Assembly (NCBI GenBank): GCA_035048815.1
Contig: JAUCBN010000025.1
Span: 15,090,501 to 15,154,500 of the forward strand
DNA: 64,000 nt
DNA from: Abelmoschus esculentus
Taxonomy: Eukaryota > Streptophyta > Magnoliopsida > Malvales > Malvaceae
Direction of reading: 5' to 3'
The translations under genes and the position numbers were made by a program. A model generated the notes under the pieces. That model searched no databases. It worked only from the letters and a program-made list of their open reading frames with translations, and was not told where the DNA came from. Positions 11,632-23,340 of this stretch are shown here, in pieces (position 1 is the stretch's first letter; every line of letters starts with the position of its first letter).

Positions 11632-13861
11632 ATGCTGGCAGTTGAAGAACTTCTGAGTGAACTTGGTGTGGAAGAAGTGAACGAGCAGGGTTTGCCGCCC
11701 GGGTTTCGGTTTCACCCCACCGATGAGGAGCTTGTGACCTTTTATTTGGCTTCAAAGGTATTTAACGGAAGCTTCTGCGGAGTGGAGATTGCTGAGGTTG
11801 ACCTTAACAGATGTGAACCATGGGAGCTTCCAGGTATATATATTCTTGCTTTTTGCCAAAGTCAAATGTTAATAGGGTGATTATATGAAATTATCCAAGA
11901 ATATTCTCTACCAGCATTACATCATTTCATTTTTCTTAGCATGGATAGACATGCTTCTATATATAGATTCCTTAGAATCTAAGATAAGCTTCTGTTGCTT
12001 TCTCAGCCGAGACTATGGAGATATCCGATCTTTGGAATAAGCTTAAAAGTTGGTTTCTTTACAAATAGAATCTAACTAAACTCTAGTTTGGGAAATACCT
12101 TAACAATCCTACTTCATCTTGGATATGTTCTTTACTTCTTAGTATAAAGAAAGCAAGGTCACGTTTGGACTATGTGTCATAAGTATGTTGCCAGGAAATC
12201 CTGCATACTAACAGAAAAACCCTAGCTAAAGAGTTCAAGTCTATTAAACATTTCCACCAAAATAAGGAGACATGTTGGGTTTATTGCAATCTTTCTTGCA
12301 GACATTTTAAATTCGAAAATTTAAAGGCATGACCATTGTCTCATTGTCAAGCAGTATATCATTAATATTCTGACTTTATTGATAAATATTGTACAATATA
12401 TATATATGTATTTATATGTAAGCAAATAAATATATTGTCTATCTTTAGTTTCTGGTAAAGTAAATATGCAGTAGTAATTAATGTTTTGACATGAATGATG
12501 ATCAGACGTGGCAAAAATGGGGGGGAGAGAGTGGTACTTCTTCAGCCTGAGGGACAGGAAATACCCGAGCGGGTTGAGAACCAACAGAGCCACGGGCGCT
12601 GGCTACTGGAAAGCCACAGGAAAAGATAGGGAAGTGTACAGTGCCTCAACCGGAGCTCTTCTGGGTATGAAGAAAACCCTTGTGTTCTACAAGGGCAGAG
12701 CTCCCCGTGGGGAGAAGACAAAGTGGGTAATGCATGAATACCGCTTGGACGGCGACTTCTCCTGCCTCCCCTCCTGCAAGGTAATTGGGCCCCTCCGCCA
12801 CACGTGCGGCGCCGTGGGAATCCTATCTCATCTCGATCAAAGATCTTCCTTTGTCGTTTTCTGGGTTTGACTTATTAATGGAGCTATAATATATATACAC
12901 TAAATGATATATTGTCATGAAGCTGATGGTCTGAACTGGTAGGGGTAATGGTATATGGTGTTTGCGTGCATGCCGACTTGACAACTTTCACCTTGTTATT
13001 AACCACTCCAGCTAGCAGGGTTGTTTTTGATGTGATTGGTTTTGGTTTTCACTCCATTGCAGCTACTTGGCTGTCAGTAGCAGCAGCTACCATTTCTGTA
13101 TTTTCTTGTTCGTTTATCTTAATAATTGAACCTTACAAGCAAACAACCTCGAATCTATGTATGGACACTTGATCAGGATCATTTATGCACAAAATGGTTA
13201 ATTCTTGCAGGAAGAATGGGTGATTTGCAGACTATTTAACAAATCGGGCGAGAAGAAAAATGTCCTAGCTCAAGGGAAAAGCTATGTGATCTTGCCTCCG
13301 TTGCTTGAAACCCCATGTCCAGCAGCATTCTTGGAGTCTCAAACTCTAATGCAAACTCACAACTCTTATCTGGTTAACTGCCAAGAAACTGACCTGAAAA
13401 GCCTGATAGACCCGGTTGTTCCACAATCACATCCCCGACTCTTCCCGTCTAATGGGTTCTTTTCAGCCGCTTCCACCATTACTAACAGTGTCACAAACGA
13501 CAAGCAGGGCTTGACAAACGCCAACAACTCATCAGCATCGATGCTCTTCAAGTCCCTACTCTCGCATCAAGGTTGCATCTCGAAGGAACCAGCTACAATT
13601 CCCAAACAGTGCAAGACAGAGACCAGTTTTTCTCTTTTAGATTCCTACAACACCTTGAACTGGATGGACACTATTCACCCCAACCCAGCATGTCAAAATC
13701 CCTTATTGTTTGAGATGGATTCTACTGTGTTGAGGTTTTCCGAAGGGGCAGTTACGGGCCATGACATGTCCACTTCCACTGTTTTCAATAGGGCCACTAG
13801 TCAGATGATTTTAAACCCTCCCACCACAGCCTCTGGAGAATCCTGGCCGCTGGATTGTTAA
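11632..13861 (+). CDS. CUC3: NAC-domain transcription factor, CUC3-like
   Basis: Three exons (11632-11833, 12506-12780, 13211-13861) give 375 residues. The NAC domain spans about residues 20-168, with subdomains A (LPPGFRFHPTDEEL), C (DRKYPSGLRTNRATGAGYWK), D (VFYKGRAPRGEKTKWVMHEY) and E (EEWVICRLFNKSG). The N-terminus MLAVEELLSELG and a downstream LKSLIDPVVPQ motif resemble Arabidopsis CUC3 (recalled MLAVEDVLSEL and LKALINPVVSQ). CUC3 sets organ boundaries and starts axillary meristems. The intron positions are usual for the family. I saw no miR164 complementary site in the last exon, which fits CUC3 rather than CUC1/CUC2. The C-terminal half is Ser/Thr/Asn-rich and probably the activation region. 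The exact orthology is inferred. Confidence 0.9.
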
Positions 13862-16131
13862 GATCTTTTATGATGTTAAGAATAGGATTCCTATCATATG
13901 CTTATCTCTATGTACGTGCATATCAGTGTATTGGGCGGATGAAGTTTAGCTGCTCTGTTTTACGTGTATCTTTCTTAAGCACTCTTTAGAATAAATGAAA
14001 TATATTGTCACCAAAGTTTCAATAACTTTATATTTTGTCACTAAAGTATCTACTTTCGTACTTTAGTAAGCATGGATATAGTTTTTCCCAAGACAAGCCA
14101 ATTCATACCAAAACTACAAGCTGCCGCTGATGAGCAAGAAGGAAAATTAAGGACCAATAGAAGGTGAAGTGAGCGGCGATGTGAGGCTTTATTGATGTGA
14201 CGCCATGGATGGGATGAGAGTTGTTTACGGTGTTTGACGTCACATACAGCTATAAAGTATAAGGTATGTCCAAAGCCTTATGGTGATGGTGGAATAGGGT
14301 TCTTTGAGCCTTGTGCCTAAGTTTAGTAGGGAATTGTTTAGGGAGACAATGGGGTTTGGGCATAGATATGATCGTATCCCGAGAAACGTGCATTTATGAG
14401 GCATTGCTCGATTTACTACTGTCATTTGTCTCCATCCATTTTTACTCTGACTTGGCTCCCTCAAATGCATGCAGGAAAAGAAGGTTAAGACGATTGATTG
14501 AGGTTTACGGGATCTGAAACAAGTGGTGGATGCATATGTAACTGAGGTGTGCTCGTGCCAAATTTTAAAAATATATATTTATCTTTGATTTTTGAAATTT
14601 TTATAAATCAATTTTTAATTTTTTTTTTTAAATTTATGATTGTGCTTACTTTGGAATTTTAAGATTTTTATGACTTGCACTTATCCTAAAAAATATTTTG
14701 ATTTATGTCCATCCTTATATATAGTTCTGGATCCATCACTGTTTGAAACCTATAATATTTCGATTACTAAGCGTACGTGTTTTTTTAGATTAGAACAAAT
14801 ACATTCTAAATTATGTGCATGTGTACATAAAGAATTAAAATTTATATAATAAACAGATCATGTGGGATTTAATTTGTAATAAATATTTTTTATTTTAATT
14901 ATTGGTTAATAAAATTATGATATTGTTATTGTCGAAAGAACTTAAGTTTAGATAGTTTGTTTATATAATACATGTACGCTATCAAAATGCTAATAAATAT
15001 ATATTATTTTATATTTTTTAAAAATAAAAATCATATTTAGATGAGAATTTTATTTAAATAATCAATTATCAGTTTGTCTAATAAAATGAGATATTATATC
15101 CTTAAATGAAGTTGTGTTTAAATATTGATGACAAACTATGATTAGATAATTGATTTTATAAACAAGACCAAATATATTTGATCAGTTAATTTTTATTCTC
15201 GTTGTCTTGTATTCTCTTAGGTCAATAATTTTAGTCCCATGGTCACAAGAAACACCTTTCTCTCTCTTAGAATTTTTTCCCCTTCTCTGAATAAGACTAA
15301 AATTAAGATTTATAAAAAAAAAATAATGAAAATGAATGGCCATAAAAGTGACAACTTCGCCAAAACGGAATATAGACTATAATCGGAATCAAGCAGGATT
15401 TGATTCTTGTATTATATCCGCCAATTTTTCCAATGCAAAAAGATTATGAAACAACAGACTCCGCCCCCATCATCATCATTGTTCATCACCATTACCATCA
15501 TCATCGCCGACAAACAAATACATGGGTAGGCCTCGGGTTGCTTGTCTGACCTTTAATTTCAGTGTCTCTCAATGAAATACTATAATTTCTTCTATTCTCA
15601 TAAAGGCATCATGAAAACAGATCAACTTTCTCCTAATATAGATGTACTATCATAACGAGTGATGCAATTGAGCTAATAGCTGACCATCTAAAAGATCTCC
15701 TTAGGCAGGCAGGCAGGCGAAATTTAATTTAATCTGATCACATTTCTGTTTACAAAAATAACTTTTGGTGTTCGAATGTTCATGTTACCAAGCAAATCAT
15801 CCAGAGAACTGATCAGTCATACGCGGGTGGAGAAGCTGGTGTGAAGAGGAACTAAGGGAATACTTATTAGACCAAAACCAGAACCAGCATCAGCATTTCC
15901 ATTGCATGCGTGCTTGCTTAATATAGAGGAACCTGCATTCTTATAACATGGATAAAATCTAATACTGCAATTATATGTACAACTTTGCTCTCACGTTTAA
16001 AACATCACATCAGTTTGGGTCACCTACTGGTAATTCATAAGGAGAACATCTTTTCATACACTACAAAACAAAGATTTCATTGCCGAACAAAACTAGTACT
16101 CGATAAACCGAGACCAAGTCCACCCAATATT
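13862..16131. other. intergenic region
   Basis: This stretch holds the 3' UTR of the NAC gene, then AT-rich sequence with no recognisable gene. A degenerate CAT/ATC repeat lies near 15467-15507. The last few hundred bases are the 3' flank of MCD1. Short ORFs around 14.3-14.8 kb have no coding signature. Confidence 0.4.
13990..13995 (+). terminator. polyadenylation signal AATAAA
   Basis: AATAAA lies about 130 bases downstream of the NAC stop codon. Confidence 0.4.
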
Positions 16132-18473
16132 TCAGGGTTGCTGCATTTCATCCAAAGAAATGTTGCTTTCAATCGAATCCGAGGAAAGCTCTGGTTTAGC
16201 GGGCTTAGTTTCAACTCTGGAATTGTTGATGGGCGGCCCCTGCTCAATGGATTCTTCTGACCTGTCATTTAATTTGAATGGCCTTTGGAAATCTTTGGCA
16301 TTTCTACTGTCGATAAACAGATTGTTTAACTTTTCATCCTGCATACAAACAATTCAAATTTTCGAAAGGAGGCAGCAAATTACATGTCTGGTAATCACAC
16401 ATGTAATAGGTTAGATATTACACATTGTAAGGAAACCAGCCACTAGATAAACAACATCAAACATTCCTAATTAGTCAACCTAAATCAAAACCAACCAACC
16501 ATGACTTCACATCTAAAAGGTGTTCAAAAATCAACCAAACATGACAAATCAAATACATAAAGCACCATGCGAGTATAAGAGAGATCAAATATGAACGAAG
16601 TAAAGTTAGAGATGAAATAAAACTAGATTAAAATTTTAAGAAGAAATGAACAACAATAAAATCATATTTTACTAAGTTGTCCTAGTTATATTTGTAATTT
16701 TATAAAAATATTAATTTTATAATATTGAATAGACCATAAATTTATATAAGTGTCTTTTGGAAAATTATTATCTTATTTATTTATTGAAATTATTAATATA
16801 GATCTTGGACCCAAATCGGGACCGAAAAAATTATTATTTTAGAGAGGTTATTAATTATCAAGTATTAATTTTTAGAGGTTATACCGAATATAAGCTATCT
16901 ATCATGTAAGAAACTTGATAGTAATATTTCATTGCCACTACAAGACTTACGGAACTATTTACCTTCTGTAGTGCTTCAAGCTTTCTCTGCAGTGCATCAT
17001 GCTCAGCCTGAATACGGAATGGAACACCACGTTGTTGGTAGACATTATTTTGTGCCAAGTCTTCATCAATGTCACTAGAAGTGGTTGCAAAAGGATGATT
17101 TGCAGGAATCCATCTGATTGTATCAGGGTCAACATCAGGCGGAATCGAATCTCCCTCTTTAAGGAAGACTGTTGGCCTCTTCCACTGGTATGCTCTTGAC
17201 CTCCTTTTCTGATGTATAGCTTGCTGCTCTTCAGTAAGAGTAACTGGAGCCAAGCGATATTGCTTTCCACACATCTCTACAGTTGAATTGCTCTTCCCAA
17301 CCTTAACCAATGGATTATTAAATGGGTCATCATACTTGAGAGGTCTTGATCTGTAAAACAAAACAAATACTAACATCACCATAAACACAATGTAAGCACA
17401 TATTCACCAAAGATGTGAATGTGAAAATCTAACTAAAATTGTGGACGTAGAATGAAATGCTAGCCCTTAAATAATTGGAAAAAAAATTAGCTTGTAATGT
17501 TATGTAAGCGACCGAACTACCAAAAAGCAATATATTCACAAAATTTATATCCTTTGCAAAGGGAGCGAGATAAAGGAAAAGATATCACAGAACGAAATCA
17601 TACATGCCTCTTCTATCTGATCTTAGCTGGCCACGCCTTACAAGATCAGCTACAGAACCAGGATGGCTCTGGCTTGAATTCCTCTCTGCGTATGCTCTCA
17701 GTCTCAGAGCAATAACCATAATTGCAATTGTAATGCCCAGCCCCATTGTAAAGTAGTTTTTAGGACAATTTTTCATCTGAGACAAAAAAAAGAAATGGAC
17801 AGGGTTCTTTATGTTAGACTTTCATTTTTCTAGTAATTCATACAAACAGCATCTCTACTGGTTTTACAGGCATGATAATAAAAAGTAATATAACAAATAC
17901 TAGCAACACAAGTAAAGCCAAATCATACTGATGAGCCAATGTTGAGAAATTAAATAGTGAACTACTTATTTAGGCTCAAAATTTAAGCTATCAATTACGT
18001 TTAGGCAATTTGGAATATAGATAACTGTAGGTGAACATTACCAGGAAAACAACAGGAGGGTAAGATGTAATGGATTCCTGAAATAAAGCAAGTGGGCGTT
18101 TGGAATCTACCAACAGGGTACTTTTCGCTGCATCAACAACCTTGTTCTGGACGCGATTGTCTTCCGCGGAGCTCATTGAATCATTAATAGCTCTCATCGA
18201 AAATGTTCTATTAGGTGTTAGAGGAATCCAATTGAGTCTTTTGCTAAGGCAATGCCTATGATGTAGTAACAACGATGTTCCATTTGAAGAAATCCGGTGC
18301 TTTCACCCAAAATTGAAGGCAAATACAAAGCAAATATCAGAGAATTCAGCGACAGAAAGAAACCCAATTCGATGGAGGCAAATTAAAAGGCAATTGATTA
18401 AAATGCTTGGGTAAAAGTTGGGAGGTACCTGGAAAGGAAGGGAAGGGAATTGAAGAAGCCAAATTGATGCCAT
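16132..18473 (-). CDS. MCD1: MULTIPLE CHLOROPLAST DIVISION SITE 1 (MCD1) homologue
   Basis: Five exons (18473-18429, 18299-18042, 17776-17604, 17350-16963, 16338-16132) give 356 residues, close to the roughly 350 of Arabidopsis MCD1. The start at 18473 (MASIWLLQFP) is a 15-codon exon ending CAG|GTACCT. The first 100 residues look like a plastid transit peptide. A membrane segment lies at about residues 110-129 (FTMGLGITIAIMVIALRL). The most conserved stretch, around SVADLVRRGQLRSDRRG and PDVDPDTIRWIP, follows. A short coiled-coil-like segment (AEHDALQRKLEALQ) lies near the C-terminal third. MCD1 is a bitopic inner-envelope protein that places the FtsZ ring at mid-chloroplast with ARC3 and ARC6. 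All introns are GT-AG. Confidence 0.88.
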
Positions 18474-21180
18474 TAGATAAAAGAGATAACAATATTCTCA
18501 CACTGAAAAAAAAAACAAGATTCAGTTCAGTCCCCTCCACACGAGGACGACGGCCAATTGGCGGTGATGAATATTTAAATAATGAGTAAAGTGGGTAGGG
18601 TTAGAGTCTTAGAGAGTTCTGAAAATTCACCGCTAGAAACAAGAAACGATATCGGCAACGGCAAGCAAGTGGCAACAGAGCAGTAGCAGCAATAGTGAGT
18701 CGCCTTACGTGTCGAAGCTTCTAAATCCTCATCCCCAATGTCGAAGCTTTGCCATTCTTCCGGATCAGAAGGTAAGGTTACGTGTTCGAATCACGTTGCA
18801 CACAAAGTCACAAAGGTCGATTTTTTTGGTTTTATGGTTGGTCACCTAACTTTTAGAGTCCTTTCAATTTGGTCACTCATTTATAAATTTTAGTTTAACC
18901 CCTCGTATTTTTAAAATTTTATATTAAACATAAATATTTTTAAAATATTTATATTTAATTTTCTAAAATTTAAATTTATCTCTTTCGATTTTTGGGTCTA
19001 ACTTTCAGTAAACCAAAAGGTACAACCTCGAGGATTCCCACCTACCATGGACAGGGAGATCCGCAGCTCGTCCTGTTCACAACTATTAGATGGACGTAAT
19101 GGGCTTAACCAACAACAAAAGAGCATCCGACGCAGCATCAACTATTTTATCATGAAAAGGACGACCTATAATACAATCTTTTCCTCATGGTTGCTTGGGA
19201 TGTTCAAAGAAAACACTTAATGACATGATTGGGTCTCTACTTTCTACTAATAACCATCAACAGGGTAATGCTGGCTCCAATGGAATTGAAACCATTGTTA
19301 TACATGTTTTATATATATATATAAAAATAGTTATAATTTTATTCATCCAAAAGAAATCTCATATGAAAGCTAACAAACAAACTAGTCTCAAAATGAGAAA
19401 GAAAAGAAAACTATACAATATCCCACTCAAAACATAAACCGGATGAATCTCGTGTAAGTTTGCAGCCAAGAAGCTTCAAACGAATATCATGCTTAATTTT
19501 ATCCGCAACATAAAAAAAGTTCTTTGAGGATCCACCATGCACACGTTTGTTTCGTTCCTGTCAAACATAATAAACAAAACCACACTAACACAAACGTAAC
19601 AAAATAGCTCTCGACGTTTCTCCTCTCCTTAGTATTGTTATACATGTTTATAACGCGTACATTACATATCTCGCTACCAAATGCAGTCAATCTCACACAT
19701 TTTCATATAAGTCGTAACTCTAAGTTGCACCGTTACGAATATGGATACGAGAACGAGGACAAATACGAGGATAGAAAATGACAATTTCTAAAATTATAGA
19801 GTATGAGAACAATAAGGGTACGATATATATATATATATATTAAATTTTATAATATAATAAAAACTAAAATCATAATTGTATTAAACAATAATTATAATTA
19901 TAATAATTTAAATTCACTTTTAATAATTTTTAAATTATTTTTTAACACTTATTATTAAAATTAAATGGTTAAATTGAACGAAAATTTAAAATTATTTTGT
20001 AAGTCACATTTTACGATCAAACCTTACTTGAAAATTTTTCAAATCAAGTCAATTTTTCGAGTTTTTATACTTTAATTACACATATATATATTTTTACATG
20101 TATATAAGGTAAAACGGTGTACATATTAATTCTAATTTTAACGACTTTTTCTCTCTATATTTAAATTAGTGAACGATTCCACAGAGAGAATAAAAGTCAG
20201 TTCCATTCTTCCATATTATATCTGCAACGTTGACTATGTTCTATTCACATAAATATTCAAATTTCAAACAGATCGCTGTTTTTCTAATTTCAAATAAAAA
20301 TAAATCACGAGACATCTTATAAAAAAGAGAACATGTTACGGATGGAATGGGTACAGAGGAAATATATAATGCTTTAAGAACTAATTTATACTAAAGATGA
20401 AGTACCTTGTTATGCTGAATCTTACTTATGTTTAAAGAAGTCTGATAAAGGCCTGAAAACCGTAACCTTAAATTCTATAAGAGTGTCTCAGTCCGTTCAG
20501 CTAAAACCTTTATCTTTCTATGCCATTGACAAAACCCTTAAGGCCTTAACCTTGCCACCCGAGACCGACTTTCCCACCTTTGCATGCAGTAAATGCCTTT
20601 TCAAGTATTTATATTCAAATATGCGCAAAAGCTTTAACCCTGTTGGCCATTTTCAGACCAGTGTATTCCGATGATAGGTCATCAAGAAGACATTCAGGGG
20701 AGAACTGGTCGGCTGTTAAGTATCGTTACATGACCTCACCCAAACAATCCTTTTTACACTAAAAGACAAAAAAAGGGCACAATGAAGAATATGCACCCTA
20801 AAGGAAGAAAAAGGGAAACAAAGAGATGCATGTGCAATAATGGCCAATAAAAATGCATGGATATTTAATCTTAAGATAAATCAAAGGAGGAACCTTAGAA
20901 AATGGGAGCCACCATTTCTCTTCTAGTCTAGCAGATGAATCTTAGACAGTGAAGACCAAAGAAATGCCTCAATTATTTCATCGGGATTGTTGATAACTAA
21001 CTACTCTACCACCAACATGATAAAATTCTGAATCATGAAAGCCATCAAGGATGCTTATCAACAGTGTATCAAGTTTCTTGAGAGCTGAAAGATTTACAAG
21101 GAGATTTGAGCGCGAGTCACCATAACCTCTAAGCTTCTACCACCTGAAAACTCTTGCAATGATGGTTTAAGCTTCACTAT
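18474..21180. other. intergenic region upstream of MCD1
   Basis: The first 200 bases are the MCD1 promoter and 5' UTR. The rest has AT-rich low-complexity tracts, including an (AT)n run near 19826-19840. I see no supported gene. A 16-codon ATG stretch at about 18738 ends in a GTAAGG donor-like site, but no following exon was found. Confidence 0.4.
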
Positions 21181-21995
21181 GGAATCAGTTACACACAATA
21201 TTCAATCCATATTTCTACGTCACATTGTAAACAAACTAAATGAACTGAAGAATTATTGAGGAAGAAGAAGATTGAAATTAGGCAACAAAAAAAAGAAAAG
21301 GGAAAACTCATAAGATATCATTCATTTTATCGATACTCGAAACAAACAACTGGCTAAACTTTTAACTTAAAAGGAGTAAAACAATAGCGTATTCCCTCTC
21401 CTTAGACTCCCTGCAACTCAGCATTTCATTAAAGTAAATAAACAAAATTAAAACATTAATAATGGATAATAGCAGCTAACATCAATTCAAAACACCAACG
21501 GCTAACTTAGCTTCTTCCTTTGACAATACTCCCGCCTTAGAAAAGATCCTTGACCTCAAGAATTGAAGTTCAAAAATTATTGTTCAAGGTGATGTAAGAC
21601 CTCACATGTTGCATTTTCAGGAAAAACATTCGATCATTCAATCAATACCTCTGTTACTGCTTGGTCCCCCCTTCTCCCTATCATGCGGTCTAAGATTTTC
21701 AGTGACTCCTTATTGATGTTGCCCTCAGAATCAATAATAGCCAACTTTTCTTGAATTTTTGTACCCCTATCCTCTTTTTCAGCTGAAAATTGGAAGGTTG
21801 GATGAGTAAGAAGTTGAGTCCCAAATGATTTAGACCATACTTGAACTACATCCTTTACTGAAAAAAAAAAGTATAAGTTAGAGCCATAAAATGGTTGTAG
21901 TTGGACAATCTATCTATCATCGCTAGGATGCAATAATTCTTCTTGGAGTTTGACAAACCTTTAACAAAATCCACACTGACGTTTAGGTATTGGGA
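21180..21995 (-). mobile_element. Ty3/gypsy retrotransposon relic (integrase, chromodomain end, LTR start)
   Basis: Read on the minus strand, 21995-21880 encodes a decayed integrase core (AMIDRLSNYNHFMAL). After an internal deletion, 21830-21600 gives the chromodomain-like end (RRGDQAVTEVLIE, with Trp changed to stop, then SNVFPENAT). A polypurine tract (AAGGCGGGAGTAT) lies at 21538-21526, followed by TGTCAAAGG as the likely LTR start at 21525. The far LTR end is not defined; 21180 is approximate. Several stops make it non-functional. Confidence 0.6.
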
Positions 21996-23340
21996 GAGAC
22001 TGTAAAAGAAGTCTAGGGTGATACAAATCTTCTTTGTTCTTCTGATAAATTAAATATTAACTGTTCTTCTGATATATTCATATCAAATTTTTAAAAATAC
22101 ACTTTTGAAAAATATTTTTCAAAAATAATTTATATATTCATTTATTAATATTTTTATATTTTATCATAATTTAAGTTAATATTATAATATGAAAGAATTC
22201 GATTATTATTTAAATATATATTTTTTAACTTATAACATCATGTCTAAAATAATTATTTATTTTTTCAAAAGAACTTTTTGACAGCAATACTAAACACATA
22301 TATCTCAAACCAAAAATTTCAAAAGAACTTTTCCACTACACTTTTTCATCACACTTTTTCACCGTACTTTTCAAAAGCAATGCTAAACTGGCCCTAAACC
22401 TATTTTAAAAGCGAATATCAGTGAAATTAGAGTCGAGGGTAAATGAGAGAAATTATATCATAATTTTTTTACCTTGCCATTTGTGATTTTAATCAACTAG
22501 ATTCATTTATCTTATTTTTTTTAAAGTAAATCATAACCTCTTTTTTATATGTAATTAGTGAATAAATAGCTATAAAATAGTTACTTAAAGATAAACAAAT
22601 CTAATTGTAAGAACCACAAATGATATGGTGAACATAATTCATGATATAATCTCTCGAAAAAATAATACTATTTCATCGAAACGCCTAGGGAATAGGGCTG
22701 AAAAATATTGATAATTATAAATAATAGTTGAAATGTTTGAACTATTTTTAAAATATAAATTTTAAAAAATATAATTATTATGGTCAAATCAAATTTAATT
22801 TATAAATATTTTTTTATTTTTAATAAAAAATAAATACATGATATATTTCAATTTTCAAATAATGAAAATAATTTATAAATTTTGCATCAAAAATATTACT
22901 ACATTATTTATTTGATAATTTTTTAGAAATATTTTCGTAAAATTTCGTAGAAGTTTATCAAATAAATGAAAAAATAGAAAATAAATCCAATTTATCAAAA
23001 TAAAATTTAGAAAGTCTGAGAAACCAAAATTAGTATAGAAAAAAAATAGAATCGATCTGAATCGAATTAAAATAAAAAATTAGAAAATTCAATTAAAACG
23101 AACTGATCTCACCCTACATAAGATAACTTGGAAATGTATTTAACAAACTGTTTGATTTTTGTAAAGCTAATTAATTATAGTTTCCTCCTAAAGAAAACCT
23201 GCCCTGAATTGACTGACAACTAATTACATTAAAAAAAGCTTGGAAATACACCCTGCAGCAGATATGAACATTGAACAAATCAAATGAAGATTTTTAACTT
23301 CAAAACAAAATAAATACCATCCCTTATTTTGTTTTGGTGC
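21996..23340. other. AT-rich intergenic sequence
   Basis: Very AT-rich sequence with no gene. A Harbinger-like terminus (GGGCCAGTTTAGCATTGC on the minus strand) ends at 22394, followed by TAA; no matching second end was found. The last 150 bases are probably the 3' UTR of the S-acyltransferase gene. Confidence 0.4.

Noticed and set aside
13366..13551. Antisense ORF in the NAC last exon
   Set aside because: It is a shadow of the NAC coding frame.
18738..18790. Short ATG exon with a GTAAGG donor
   Set aside because: No downstream exon in any phase was found, so it cannot be called a gene.
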